A stretch of DNA of 64,000 nucleotides from an uncultured Paraprevotella sp. (GTDB lineage Bacteria; Bacteroidota; Bacteroidia; Bacteroidales; Bacteroidaceae), in assembly GCA_910586505.1 (NCBI GenBank), contig CAJUGV010000008.1, forward strand, positions 37,268 to 101,267. Direction: 5' to 3'. How positions within the stretch are numbered: the stretch's first letter is position 1; each line of letters starts with the position of its first letter. The position numbers were made by a program, and so were the translations under genes. The notes beneath the pieces are model-generated. The model worked only from the letters and a program-made list of their open reading frames with translations, was not told the DNA's origin and ran no database searches. Below, piece by piece: positions 9,052 through 18,800 of this stretch.

Positions 9052-9345
9052 TTACACATTTAAAAGTGCGATACACTTGTCTACTTCACGCACCAACTTT
9101 GAGATTCTCGACTTAGCGTTTTTCATGTCTTCACTGCTTATGTCGATCATTCTCGCAGTTTTCAAGTTGGCATAGTCCGACTGCAGGCGTCCGATCCGTG
9201 CGTTTAGCGCGGCAATGATGCTGTCTTTTTCTTCCATTGCGCGGATCAACGCTGTATTGCGCTCTTTCTGGACTTTATATTCCAGTGTCAGTTGCGTGAC
9301 ACGTGCTTCCAATGTCCGTAGCAATACATCTTCTTCTGCTGTCAT
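9052..9345 (-). CDS. small coiled-coil protein upstream of ZapA
   Basis: A 97-aa protein with heptad-like patterning across most of its length (LEARVTQLTLEYKVQKER, LNARIGRLQSDYANLK). No enzyme motif, signal peptide or membrane helix is seen. Its position 6 nt before zapA suggests a ZapB-like or division-related partner, but this is inference from position and coiled-coil character only. A -7-like box TAATTTTG (complement of 9362-9369) lies just upstream. Confidence 0.75.
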   Translation of the reverse strand: MTAEEDVLLRTLEARVTQLTLEYKVQKERNTALIRAMEEKDSIIAALNARIGRLQSDYANLKTARMIDISSEDMKNAKSRISKLVREVDKCIALLNV

Positions 9346-9400
9346 TTCTACCTTCTCGTTACAAAATTATGAAAAAACGTTTAACGTCCCAAGTATTTCC

Positions 9401-10036
9401 TTATTTTTTCTCGTTAATATCTTTGGGTTTCGGTTCTTTCTTGGCCAGCATGACGATATGGTAAACGTATTCGGTCATCCATGCCTCGCTGTAGCCCAGA
9501 CGCATCTGATATTGGCGGATGTTGACACATGTGCGCCGTATGTTGTCGTCGCTCCAGTCGTTCTTGGTCATTACCTGATGGATCGTTTTTGCGGTCATTC
9601 CGCGTAGGGCCTTGTGGAACATGGACGGCATGCGGAACTTCCATTGCATGAGGTTGCCCATCAGCATCATCAGGTCTTGACTGAATCCCTGAAACATGAG
9701 CAGATAATTCTTGATGTCGTTTATGTTGCGGCAGTTGCGCTTGATACTGGCGTCTATTTCCTTGAAAAAGTAATCTTCCATGCCGTAGACGTCCGTCAGC
9801 ATGGCGCGGCAGCGTTTGCGCTCTCCGACACCCAGTTTGTTGTTTACGGTGGGGATGCGCAGTGTCTGTTTGAATATGCGCAGGTCCGGCAGTACCGACA
9901 AGTTGCTGATGCCCATTTGCATGGCCATTACGGCCTGGTAATATACACGGATCAGGGTCATGAAATCTTCCATCCCACCGACACGTGTGGTCTCTTCCTT
10001 GGGCTTTCTGCCCAATAGTTTTGCAATTATATCCAT
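9401..10036 (-). CDS. conserved hypothetical protein, 211 aa
   Basis: Not recognised as a named family. It is a soluble, basic, helix-rich protein (FMTLIRVYYQAVMAMQMGI, DIKNYLLMFQGFSQDLMMLM) with many Met and aromatic residues. No signal peptide is seen. It has its own well-formed promoter at 10069-10099 and is followed by the zapA-rny group, so it may belong to that housekeeping block. Function unknown. Confidence 0.8.
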   Translation of the reverse strand: MDIIAKLLGRKPKEETTRVGGMEDFMTLIRVYYQAVMAMQMGISNLSVLPDLRIFKQTLRIPTVNNKLGVGERKRCRAMLTDVYGMEDYFFKEIDASIKRNCRNINDIKNYLLMFQGFSQDLMMLMGNLMQWKFRMPSMFHKALRGMTAKTIHQVMTKNDWSDDNIRRTCVNIRQYQMRLGYSEAWMTEYVYHIVMLAKKEPKPKDINEKK

Positions 10037-10068
10037 TGCTGTCGTTCTTTTTTATAGGGTTATGTATG

Positions 10069-10099
10069 CAAAGATAGCACAAGACAGCCGGAATACAAA
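10069..10099 (-). promoter_or_regulatory. Bacteroidetes promoter for the 9401-10036 gene
   Basis: On the minus strand, -33 TTTG (complement of 10096-10099), a 19-nt spacer and -7 TATCTTTG (complement of 10069-10076) fit the consensus exactly. The -33 box lies within the rfbA terminator stem. Confidence 0.75.
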
Positions 10100-10134
10100 G
10101 GGAAAAAGTTGTTTTTTCCTTTTTTATTCCGGCT
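10086..10134 (-). terminator. terminator downstream of rfbA
   Basis: Arms 10086-10095 and 10125-10134 pair perfectly, and the purine-rich/pyrimidine-rich interior extends the stem with a few wobbles. It lies between the rfbA stop and the next gene, overlapping that gene's -33 box. Confidence 0.65.
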
Positions 10135-10162
10135 GTAGTCGTAAGGTGAAACACGCGTGGGA

Positions 10163-11053
10163 TTATTCCCGCGTAAAAATTTCTTCGCTTAGTCTCATGA
10201 GGTATTGTCCGTATTGGTTTTTCAACATGGGCTGTGCCACTTCGCGCAGTTTTTCCGTGCTTATCCATCCCTGACGGTAGGCGATACCTTCTAGGCAGGC
10301 TATTTTCAATCCCTGTCGCTTTTCTATCACTTCGATGAAAGTGGAGGCCTCCGAAAGGCTGTCATGGGTACCGGTGTCCAGCCAGGCGAATCCCCGTCCG
10401 AGGGTCTTTACCTTCAGTTTCTGTTCTGCCAGATATTCCTGGTTTACGGTGGTGATCTCCAGTTCGCCCCGTGCGGAGGGTTTGATACGTGCTGCTACGT
10501 CTACCACGCTGTTGGGGTAGAAGTAAAGTCCCACTACGGCGTAGTTGCTTTTCGGCTGTTCCGGTTTTTCTTCTATACTCAGACAGTTGCCGTTCTTGTC
10601 GAATTCCGCTACTCCGTAACGTTCGGGGTCGTTTACCCAATAACCGAAAACGGTAGCTTTGTCTTCCTGTACGGCATTGGTTACGGCTTCACGCAGCATA
10701 CTTGTAAAACCTGCTCCATGGAATATATTGTCGCCCAGCACAAGGCACACGCTGTCGTCTCCTATAAATTCACGTCCGATAAGGAATGCCTGTGCCAGTC
10801 CGTCGGGCGAGGGCTGCTCGGCGTACTCGAAGCGGACGCCGAAATCGCTTCCGTCTCCCAACAACCGACGAAAGCCCGGCAGGTCATGTGGCGTGGATAT
10901 GATCAGTATCTCTCGTATGCCGGCCAGCATCAGTACCGATACCGGATAATAAATCATCGGTTTGTCAAATATGGGGAGCAATTGTTTGCTTACTCCTTTG
11001 GTGATGGGGTAGAGACGGGTACCAGATCCCCCGGCTAATACTATACCTTTCAT
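10163..11053 (-). CDS. rfbA: glucose-1-phosphate thymidylyltransferase
   Basis: Makes dTDP-glucose from glucose-1-phosphate and dTTP, the first step to dTDP-rhamnose and related sugars. At 296 aa it has the usual length. It begins MKGIVLAGGSGTRLYPIT with the nucleotidyltransferase loop GGSGTRL and KQLLPIFDKPMIYYP, and later has CLVLGDNIFHG and EEKPEQPKSNYAVVGLYFY. It lies 21 nt downstream of the priming transferase gene. The later pathway genes rfbB and rfbC are 18 kb away in this window and rfbD is not present. Confidence 0.97.
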   Translation of the reverse strand: MKGIVLAGGSGTRLYPITKGVSKQLLPIFDKPMIYYPVSVLMLAGIREILIISTPHDLPGFRRLLGDGSDFGVRFEYAEQPSPDGLAQAFLIGREFIGDDSVCLVLGDNIFHGAGFTSMLREAVTNAVQEDKATVFGYWVNDPERYGVAEFDKNGNCLSIEEKPEQPKSNYAVVGLYFYPNSVVDVAARIKPSARGELEITTVNQEYLAEQKLKVKTLGRGFAWLDTGTHDSLSEASTFIEVIEKRQGLKIACLEGIAYRQGWISTEKLREVAQPMLKNQYGQYLMRLSEEIFTRE

Positions 11054-11074
11054 AATATAAATATGTATGTGTGA

Positions 11075-12481
11075 TTAATAAGCGTTTTCTTCGTTATGCT
11101 TTAACATATTCATGACGGTGTGCCACATGATACGCAGGTCAAGCCCGAAACTCCAGTTTTCCACATACCAGATGTCGGCCTTGACTCTGTTTTCCATCTG
11201 GTCCAATGTTTTGGTCTCTCCGCGAAAGCCTTGAATTTGCGCCCATCCGGTGATGCCGGGCTTTACCAGATGCCTTACCATATACCGACGGATGAGTCGG
11301 GAGTATTCCTGTGTGTGGAGTAGCATGTGGGGGCGGGGACCTACGAGACTCATGTCACCTTTGAATACGTTGATGAATTGAGGGAACTCGTCGATGTTCG
11401 TTCTGCGCATCAGGTTTCCGAATTTGAATTTACGAGGGTCGTCTTTGGTGGCCTGCATGCGGTCGCTGTCTTTGTTGAGGTGCATACTCCGGAACTTGAG
11501 GCAATAGAATTCTTTTCCGTCCAGTCCGTTGCGTTTCTGTTTGAAAATAATAGGTCCGGGACTTTGAATCTTGATGATGATACCCGCAATGAGGTATATA
11601 ATGGGGAATACGGTAAGCAGAAACAAACCGGATACCATGAGGTCAAACAGGCGTTTGCACCATCTGTTCACGGGGTCTTGCAGCGGTTCGTTACGCACGT
11701 TCAGCAGCATTGTGTTGCCTAAGTGTGACAGTTCCATTCGTTTGGTCAGGAAGTCCAGAAAAACGGGCAGGGCGAAGAAACGGATCATGTGGTCTTCGCA
11801 ATAGCGGAATATCTCTATGGTCTCTATCTTGTAATCCGTATCGGGTACAATATACAAGTCTGTAACTTCCGGGTGCTGGCGCAGGAAATCCATTACCTTT
11901 TTCCGGTCGCCCAAATTAGGGATCTTCATGTAATCCGGCAGCTCTTTGCGGGTGAAGATACCTATTATTTTGAATCCTAAAGAATGATCGTTCAGCGTAT
12001 GGTAGATGTCTTTCAGATTCAATGGATGCCCTACTAATATGACAAATCTCTGGTTATGTCCTTTTGCACGCAACTGCTGCAGATAGTTGTGGATGGCTAA
12101 ACGTTCCACGGCTATCAGGAAGAGGAATATGACGAAACTGATAATAAGTTCTTTGCTCGTTATATGGTAATCTCTTATCATACCCGATACGGATAGCATG
12201 AGCAATGTCTGTACGCAAACTGTATAAATGGCACGTTCCAATATGTTTTCGCTGCGTACGATGCGTTTCAGGAAAGCAGGAGGAACGATATGTCTGGTCG
12301 GGAATATGGTGAAAGCTCCGATGAGCAGTTTTGTCTTTAAGGCATAAGGAAAACTGCAGGCCAGTGCGAAACTGTGGGTAAGTGCAAAGGCAAGCCAATA
12401 GCTGACGACCAGTAATGCGATGTCGTTGCAGATGGTTGCTGATTTCACAAGATTGGATTCCTCCAGATTCTTAATCTTCAT
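11075..12481 (-). CDS. polyprenyl-phosphate sugar-1-phosphate transferase (WcaJ/WbaP type)
   Basis: Inner-membrane enzyme (468 aa) that starts an exopolysaccharide repeat unit by moving a hexose-1-phosphate onto undecaprenyl phosphate. Four or five hydrophobic segments fill the first 130 residues, then a nucleotide-binding-like soluble domain (VILVGHPLNLKDIYH). The C-terminal catalytic domain has a membrane hairpin, SPGPIIFKQKRNG, CLKFRSMH, RRTNIDEFPQFINVFKGDM (core DEFPQ), LVGPRPH and KPGITGWAQI. It is divergent from the Wzc-like gene across a 208-nt promoter region, as expected for functional partners. Confidence 0.95.
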   Translation of the reverse strand: MKIKNLEESNLVKSATICNDIALLVVSYWLAFALTHSFALACSFPYALKTKLLIGAFTIFPTRHIVPPAFLKRIVRSENILERAIYTVCVQTLLMLSVSGMIRDYHITSKELIISFVIFLFLIAVERLAIHNYLQQLRAKGHNQRFVILVGHPLNLKDIYHTLNDHSLGFKIIGIFTRKELPDYMKIPNLGDRKKVMDFLRQHPEVTDLYIVPDTDYKIETIEIFRYCEDHMIRFFALPVFLDFLTKRMELSHLGNTMLLNVRNEPLQDPVNRWCKRLFDLMVSGLFLLTVFPIIYLIAGIIIKIQSPGPIIFKQKRNGLDGKEFYCLKFRSMHLNKDSDRMQATKDDPRKFKFGNLMRRTNIDEFPQFINVFKGDMSLVGPRPHMLLHTQEYSRLIRRYMVRHLVKPGITGWAQIQGFRGETKTLDQMENRVKADIWYVENWSFGLDLRIMWHTVMNMLKHNEENAY

Positions 12482-12614
12482 GTCTAAAATACTAACAATG
12501 TTGGTAATACGAACGCGAATGTATATATTTTTTAGGGATGATACAACAAAATATGTTTTTTAATTATATGAATAATGAAAAATTCCTGAACGGGCAAAGT
12601 ATTTTTCTTTTTTG

Positions 12615-12647
12615 TTTGGAATGTATGTCAAATTATTCCTAATTTTG
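12615..12647 (+). promoter_or_regulatory. Bacteroidetes promoter for the Wzc-like gene
   Basis: A -33 TTTG at 12615-12618 and a -7 TAATTTTG at 12640-12647 are separated by 21 nt, matching the Bacteroidetes primary-sigma consensus. The gene starts at 12690. Confidence 0.75.
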
Positions 12648-12689
12648 CGGCTTGAACGGAATTAGTGTAAATATAATAAAAAAAGTAAC

Positions 12690-15176
12690 ATGGTCAACAA
12701 AACTTTTCAGGCAAACGATGATGTCGACAAACAGGATGCCGGTTTTAATTATCGTGAAATGGTGGATGCTGTGATTCTGCACTGGCATTGGTTTGTAATA
12801 TCCATTGTTGGGTGTGTGTGCATTGCTTTCTTATATTTGAAGACCAAACCGTATGTGTATTCTACATGGGCCGAAGTATTGATCAAGGATGAGGACCCAT
12901 ACAAGCGCAATATGCGGGGAAGTGCATTGGCCGACTTTACTCAATTGGGATTTATGACGAACAGTAACGGTTTTGACAATGAGGTCAGAATCCTGGGAAG
13001 TAAGACATTGGCGCGCCGTGCCGTCACCAACCTTAAACTATATGTACGTTATGCCTTTGATGGGGCAATGCGCGATACGGAACTTTATGGAAACTCTCCC
13101 GTGCTGGCAGATATGTCTCCGGTTGATTTGGATACATTGGCCATGCCTGTTTCTCTTGAGCTTACTCCTTTGAAGAATGGAGGTTTTCATGTCGAAGGTA
13201 TGGCATGGGAGGAACCTTTTGAAGCTGATATCGAGAAGATTCCGGCGAGGATCAAGACTTTGTCCGGCTGGGTGTCGCTCCGTCCGAATCCTTATATGGA
13301 GGACCTGACATTTGACAAGAACTTGAAAATAAGCATCGTGAGCCCGGCTCTTATGGCAGAAGCCTTTATGAGTGTCACGTCTATAGAACCTATCAGTAAA
13401 CAAACGACTATTGCCCGTATCGTGATGAAAGATACGGAGCGTCAGCGTGCTGAAGATTATATGAATGAGCTGATACGTGTATATAATGTGGATGCCAACG
13501 ATGTGAAGAATGAAGTGGCACTCAAAACAGAAGCGTTTGTTAACCAGCGTATTCAGATTATCAATGCTGAGTTGGGTACTACAGAGTCAAATCTTGAGTC
13601 TTATAAGAAAAGACATCAGCTGGTGAATCTGATGTCTGATGCCGAGGCTGCCTATAAAGGAGTAGAAAGCTATCAGACTCAACAGATAGAACTGCAGACA
13701 CAGATGCTCCTTGTCAAGTCCTTGAAAGAATATGTGGATAATCCTGCCAACAATATGGAAGTGATTCCTACAAACCTCGGGCTTGCAGACCGGGGCCTGA
13801 ATACCGTTATTGCCGATTACAACGCCAAAGTGGTGGAACGCAAGCGTCTGCTCGCAACTGCGCCCGAAAGTTCTCCCGTGGTAGTTTCGGTAACCAATAC
13901 CATTACTTCCATGTATCCCGGTATCCGTCATTCTCTTGCTACGGTGTATGAAAACCTGCAAGTTCAGAAACGTAATATTGACAATCAATATAATCTGTTC
14001 ATCAGCCGTCTGTCCGACGCACCGACTCAGGAGCGTGTGCTTACCGATATCGGTCGTCAGCAATCCGTAAAGGCTGCACTCTACCAGATTTTGTTGCAGA
14101 AGCGTGAGGAGAATGCCATTTCATTGGCTTCTACGGTAGACAAGGCGCAGGTTATCGATATGCCGGAAAGTACTATCCGCCCTATTTCTCCCCGTAAAAC
14201 GATTGTGCTTCTCCTTGCTTTGGCGATGGGTGTTGCGTTGCCGGCCGGGCTGATATACCTGTTGAATCTGTTGCGCTACCGTATTGAAGGGCGCAATGAC
14301 ATAGAGAAGTTGACGAACTTGTCTGTACTGAGCGATATCTTTGTAGCCGGTGAGTTGAACGGTAAGAAGAGAGCCGTTGTGGTCCGCGAGAACAATAACG
14401 ACATGATGGAGGAGTCATTCCGTAATCTGAGAGCTAACTTGGGCTTTGTGATGACGAAGAGTGAGAGAGTCATGATGTGTACATCGGTGATTCCCGGTGA
14501 AGGAAAAACATTCGTGTCAACCAACTTGGCCATGAGTTTGGCACTCGCCGGCAAGAAAGTGTTGGTGGTAGGTCTGGATATCCGTAAGCCCCGATTGGCT
14601 AAATTGTTCGGTCTCAAAGCCGGAAGTCGCGGTGTGACCACCTACTTAGCCGGGGAGGACAGTTCGGATGAATTTCTGCGTGACCAGATTCTCAGTTCAG
14701 GTCTGCATGCCAATCTGGATGTGCTGCCGGCCGGTCTGATTCCGCCTAACCCTGCCGAGTTGATTGCTTCGGAAAGATTGGATTATGCGTTTGCACGATT
14801 CCGGGAATGGTATGATATGGTCGTGGTGGATACACCGCCTATCGGTCTGGTGAGTGATACGATGATGTTGGGACGTCTGGCTGATGCTACGCTGATAGTA
14901 TGCCGGTGCGATTATTCGCTCAAGCGTAATTTTGAGATACTGAACGAGATACATCGAGACGGTAAGTTGCCTAAGATGAATCTCGTGTTGAACGGTGTAA
15001 ACTTGAGGTTGCGTAAATACGGATATTACTACGGTTATGGTCATTACGGCCGTTACGGTAGATATGGAAGCTATGGTCATTACGGTCGCTATGGCGGTTA
15101 CGGAAATAAGAATGGAGAGAGAAGCCATCGCCACGGAGGCTTTATCCATGAGGATGATTATGATGCCAAGGATTAA
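12690..15176 (+). CDS. Wzz/Wzc-like polysaccharide co-polymerase with BY-kinase domain
   Basis: Inner-membrane protein (828 aa) that controls chain length and export of surface polysaccharide through autophosphorylation on tyrosine. A Wzz domain lies between TM1 (about 30-50) and TM2 (about 508-530), with a coiled-coil periplasmic part. The cytoplasmic kinase has Walker A SVIPGEGKTF (about 598-607), Walker A' VLVVGLDIRKPRL (about 626-638) and Walker B MVVVDTPPIGL (about 708-718). The tail (about 776-806) is a YG-rich run with more than a dozen tyrosines, the expected phosphorylation cluster. The matching Wza-like exporter is at 22181-22993. Confidence 0.95.
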   Translation: MVNKTFQANDDVDKQDAGFNYREMVDAVILHWHWFVISIVGCVCIAFLYLKTKPYVYSTWAEVLIKDEDPYKRNMRGSALADFTQLGFMTNSNGFDNEVRILGSKTLARRAVTNLKLYVRYAFDGAMRDTELYGNSPVLADMSPVDLDTLAMPVSLELTPLKNGGFHVEGMAWEEPFEADIEKIPARIKTLSGWVSLRPNPYMEDLTFDKNLKISIVSPALMAEAFMSVTSIEPISKQTTIARIVMKDTERQRAEDYMNELIRVYNVDANDVKNEVALKTEAFVNQRIQIINAELGTTESNLESYKKRHQLVNLMSDAEAAYKGVESYQTQQIELQTQMLLVKSLKEYVDNPANNMEVIPTNLGLADRGLNTVIADYNAKVVERKRLLATAPESSPVVVSVTNTITSMYPGIRHSLATVYENLQVQKRNIDNQYNLFISRLSDAPTQERVLTDIGRQQSVKAALYQILLQKREENAISLASTVDKAQVIDMPESTIRPISPRKTIVLLLALAMGVALPAGLIYLLNLLRYRIEGRNDIEKLTNLSVLSDIFVAGELNGKKRAVVVRENNNDMMEESFRNLRANLGFVMTKSERVMMCTSVIPGEGKTFVSTNLAMSLALAGKKVLVVGLDIRKPRLAKLFGLKAGSRGVTTYLAGEDSSDEFLRDQILSSGLHANLDVLPAGLIPPNPAELIASERLDYAFARFREWYDMVVVDTPPIGLVSDTMMLGRLADATLIVCRCDYSLKRNFEILNEIHRDGKLPKMNLVLNGVNLRLRKYGYYYGYGHYGRYGRYGSYGHYGRYGGYGNKNGERSHRHGGFIHEDDYDAKD

Positions 15177-15215
15177 ATGTCTTATTGCTTATATGTAAGG
15201 AAAAAGAACATGATA

Positions 15216-15259
15216 AAAGAAGAAGAGATGGTGGTTAGAACCACCATCTCTTCTTCTTT
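15216..15259. terminator. bidirectional terminator overlapping a coding end
   Basis: Perfect 21-bp arms (15216-15236, 15239-15259) lie between two convergent genes. The right arm is also the last codons of the 15235-15663 gene, including its KKKRWWF tail. Confidence 0.8.
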
Positions 15260-15663
15260 TTAGGAGTTGCGGGCATGTATTCTTCTTCCCACTCTTCTTG
15301 CAATAGATCCGTCATGCTTTTCCCTTCCGATATCATGCGGTATATGACACCCCAGTCGGGCAGGCCGCCGATATTCCGGTCGTCTATGAACAGATCGGCC
15401 TTTAGTTTACGGCTGTAGTGCATGTTCTTGTCGGTGTCTTCTTCCGGAAAGTCTTTGTTTACTGCAAAGAATTCCACACCTCGCTGGCGGCACCATTCCA
15501 CAGCTTCATCCTGTAGCTTTCCTTCTCTTACCGTCCAAAGGATGAGGTGATGATGGTCTTCAATCAGTTTTTTCAGTGTTTCGGTGGCGAATGGAACTTC
15601 GCGCCCGATTTCGGGATAGCGGTGCTCTACTATGGTCCCGTCGAAGTCTACGGCTATAATCAT
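15235..15663 (-). CDS. HAD-superfamily hydrolase-like protein
   Basis: A 142-aa protein with the HAD nucleophile motif at the very start, MIIAVDFDGTIVEHRYPEIG (Asp6, Asp8), motif II-like LILWTVREG, and ADLFIDDRNIGG as motif IV. It has no cap domain of note, so it is a small phosphatase-like enzyme. The substrate is unknown; the setting suggests a sugar phosphate, but nothing proves it. The final residues KKKKRWWF are encoded within the terminator stem at 15216-15259. Confidence 0.85.
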   Translation of the reverse strand: MIIAVDFDGTIVEHRYPEIGREVPFATETLKKLIEDHHHLILWTVREGKLQDEAVEWCRQRGVEFFAVNKDFPEEDTDKNMHYSRKLKADLFIDDRNIGGLPDWGVIYRMISEGKSMTDLLQEEWEEEYMPATPKKKKRWWF

Positions 15664-15690
15664 ATTGCTTTGTTTGGAATATTATTTTGG

Positions 15691-15698
15691 CAAAGGTA
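15691..15698 (-). promoter_or_regulatory. -7 box for the HAD gene
   Basis: TACCTTTG on the minus strand matches TAnnTTTG and lies 28 nt upstream of the HAD start codon. No good -33 box is seen. Confidence 0.4.
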
Positions 15699-15860
15699 CG
15701 AAAACGCGGTTGCTTTTGAGGGGATTGGGAACGGAAATTCGTTTTTTTCTGTTAAATTCAGAAAAAACCGTGTTTCTGTTTGTTCTTTTTCGCCTCCCTA
15801 TTCGTAATCTATACCAAAGCGAAAGAAAGTAATATTAGTTGATCCTTAAAAAGAAAGAAC

Positions 15861-18800
15861 ATGAAGAATGGAATTCTTGCGGCAATGGCACTTTGCTGCG
15901 CTACTTCATCGACAGTGCCTCTGTGGGCGGCAGAGTATCAGGAACCCGTCTTGAAAACAGTCGAGCCGAATCTGGCTACCGACGGAACCGGCGGCGGAGT
16001 CTATTATGTCTATCATATGGCCTCCAAGTCGTTCCTTACGGCCGGAAATAAATATGGTACACAGTTGAGTGTGGGCGAGAACGGTATGAAAATTACGTTG
16101 GATTACGGTACGGAACGTGCTCCCTTGCTCGGTCAGAAACCGAAAGTGGACGGAACGGGTTGGATTTTCAACATGATGGATGCTCCTACTAACAGCGGTT
16201 TCCACGAAGTGTATCTGACAGACCGTACGCAGGCATGGGTGGATTGCAACGAACAGGGACATACTCTTTGGGATATCCAGAAGCAGGAGAACGGTACATA
16301 CCGCATCATGGTCGTTAAGCAGGATACGGTTTACAGCCGCAATGAAGAGGGAGAATACGTAGAGAGGATGTGGGGTGTGTCCGAAGGTTCTACCGCAGTC
16401 CTTCCCACAGCCAATCCCGAAGAGGGCGGATATGAGAATGCGGAAGTAGACTGGTCATTCACAACCGATGAATATTATGAATTGTATAAAGCAAAGAAGA
16501 GTCTTTATACTGAATTGGTGTATGCCGATGAACAGGGATTCACTGAGGTGTCTTCTTATGAGAGTCTATATGACAGCAACGATGCCACGGCTGATGAAGT
16601 TTTACGTGCGGCTCTGGCATTGCGCCAGGCTGTGATGGACAAACAGGGCGAAGGCGCTACGGAAGAGAATCCGAAAGATTTCACAAGCATGATTATCAAT
16701 GCCGACCTTAACAATGGCAATACCGGATGGTCTGACGATGCCGGCGGTGCCGGATTAGGCCATCAGGACGGTACGTCCTATCAGGATGCCGATGACGAAA
16801 GCCTTTTGATGGAGCATTTTACCGAGGAATGGCAGGCTGCGAACAATGGCGGCGTGACGGCACGCATCCATCAGGTGCTCGGCAATATGCCTTCCGGACG
16901 TTATCGTCTGTCGGCCAAGACAATCGGTTACAATCAAGGCGACTGGCAAGGCGTCCATCATGGTCTTTATCTTTTTGCGGAGACATCATCGACCGGCGAT
17001 GAATATCGTGCGGAGGCCCATACCCTTAAATTCGGAGGTTTGGCCAACGGTGCCCAGAAAGACGATGTGCCTTCTCCCCGTCCGGTAGTACTGGAGTTTT
17101 ATTCCCGCGGCGGTGATCTGACCATCGGTTTGAAAACGGTGAATACCAACTGTAACTGGATTGCCATGGACGACGTACGTCTCGAATATTTGGGTATAGG
17201 CAGCGGAATGGCAGGTGAAGTAAGAGCCTCTGTAGAAAAACTTCAGCAGCGTTTGGACGAGTATACCACCAACAATGTGGAAATTTCGAAAGCCGGTGCA
17301 CAGCATGCCCGGGATTTGATGGAGTCGGCTCTGAAGGCTGCCGAGACGGAGATGGACGACGGTGCTCTTTCATTGATAAATAAATCGGTTCTGGCAGAAC
17401 TTGAGGTGTTGGCAGCCGATGCGGCAGCTTATGTGAAACTGAACACATTCTTGAGTAATGTGTCTTATTGGGATGGAGATTATGCCGATCTGGCTTTACC
17501 TGCGCTGGACGATTACATTGCCGGTCTGGAGAATGCACAATCTGATTTGACATTCGATCCAGCCGATGCCGACAGTTTGCAAGTCCGTGCCGACCGCTTG
17601 TTCCGTCAGGAAATCAACAAGGCAATCGAAAGCGGCGAAACCGATCAGATCACCGGTTTGCTGGTCAATCCCAGCTTTGCCCGTAACAATGACGGATGGA
17701 CAAAGACCGGAAACGGAAATTATGGAAACGACGGTCATCATATCGGCGAGGTATGGAACGGAAGAGACTGGGAAGTATTTCAGGAACTGACCGGACTTCC
17801 GGAGGGATTCTATAAAATCACGATGCAGGGCTTCTATTCTCCAAGTTCGCCCAACAGCGGCGTATGGCATGCCGGATGGGGCGTGGAAGGCGATGTGATC
17901 AACACTCCGATGGCGTATGTCTTTGCCAATAGCGCGGCAGAACTGATGCACCATGTAGCCGATTTCCCGCAAGATGCAAAGATGAATGAAAATGGCTGGG
18001 AGGAAATTTCCGGAACGGCGGATGCCAATCTCAACGGCAAGTTCCTGCCCGTTGACATGACAGCGTCCGGTACTGTATTCCAGGCTGATGAAAACAATTA
18101 TCTCAACACCGTGAACTGTTATGTAGGTGCCGACGGAGTGCTTCGCATCGGAACACGGCTTGCCGGAGTGACAAGAGACCAGGCATGGGTCACTTTCGAC
18201 AATTTCAAGGTGCGGTATCTGGGATTTGAGAATACGCAAAGCGCGGTAGCAGCCTTGTCGGCCAAGATAAAGGAAGCCGAGCGTGCGCTGGGCGAGGGAA
18301 CCCTGATGACTGTGGCGGTACAGGAAAATCTGGCCGGTGTCGTTCTTGCTGCCACGGAACTTATAAAAGGCGAGGTGAGCGGCGAACAGTTCAAATCTAC
18401 GATGGCTTCACTGGAAGAGGCTATGGAGCTTGCCAAGGCCTCGCGTGAATTGGTGAGATCGGCAGACGAGCTGGTTGCCAAACATAACAATGCGAGCGAC
18501 AACGGCATGTATGACGGTTACAATGCAGACGACATGAGCCTGCTGATGGACTATGTCGGAGAATTGGCGGAAATGATCGAGATGAAAGATCTGGCCGATG
18601 ATGCGACGGTGGAAGCCTACATATCCGACATCCGCAATGCCTATGCCGATATGTTGAAGTCGGCCGTAGACATGACTGTTGCCTCCAAGGATGAGCCGGT
18701 TGACGTGACATCGCTGATTCAGTCAGCAAGTTTCAGTGAACGGGTGGATGACATTACGGAGCAGGCATCTGTCGACGGATGGACCGTCACGAACGGTTCC

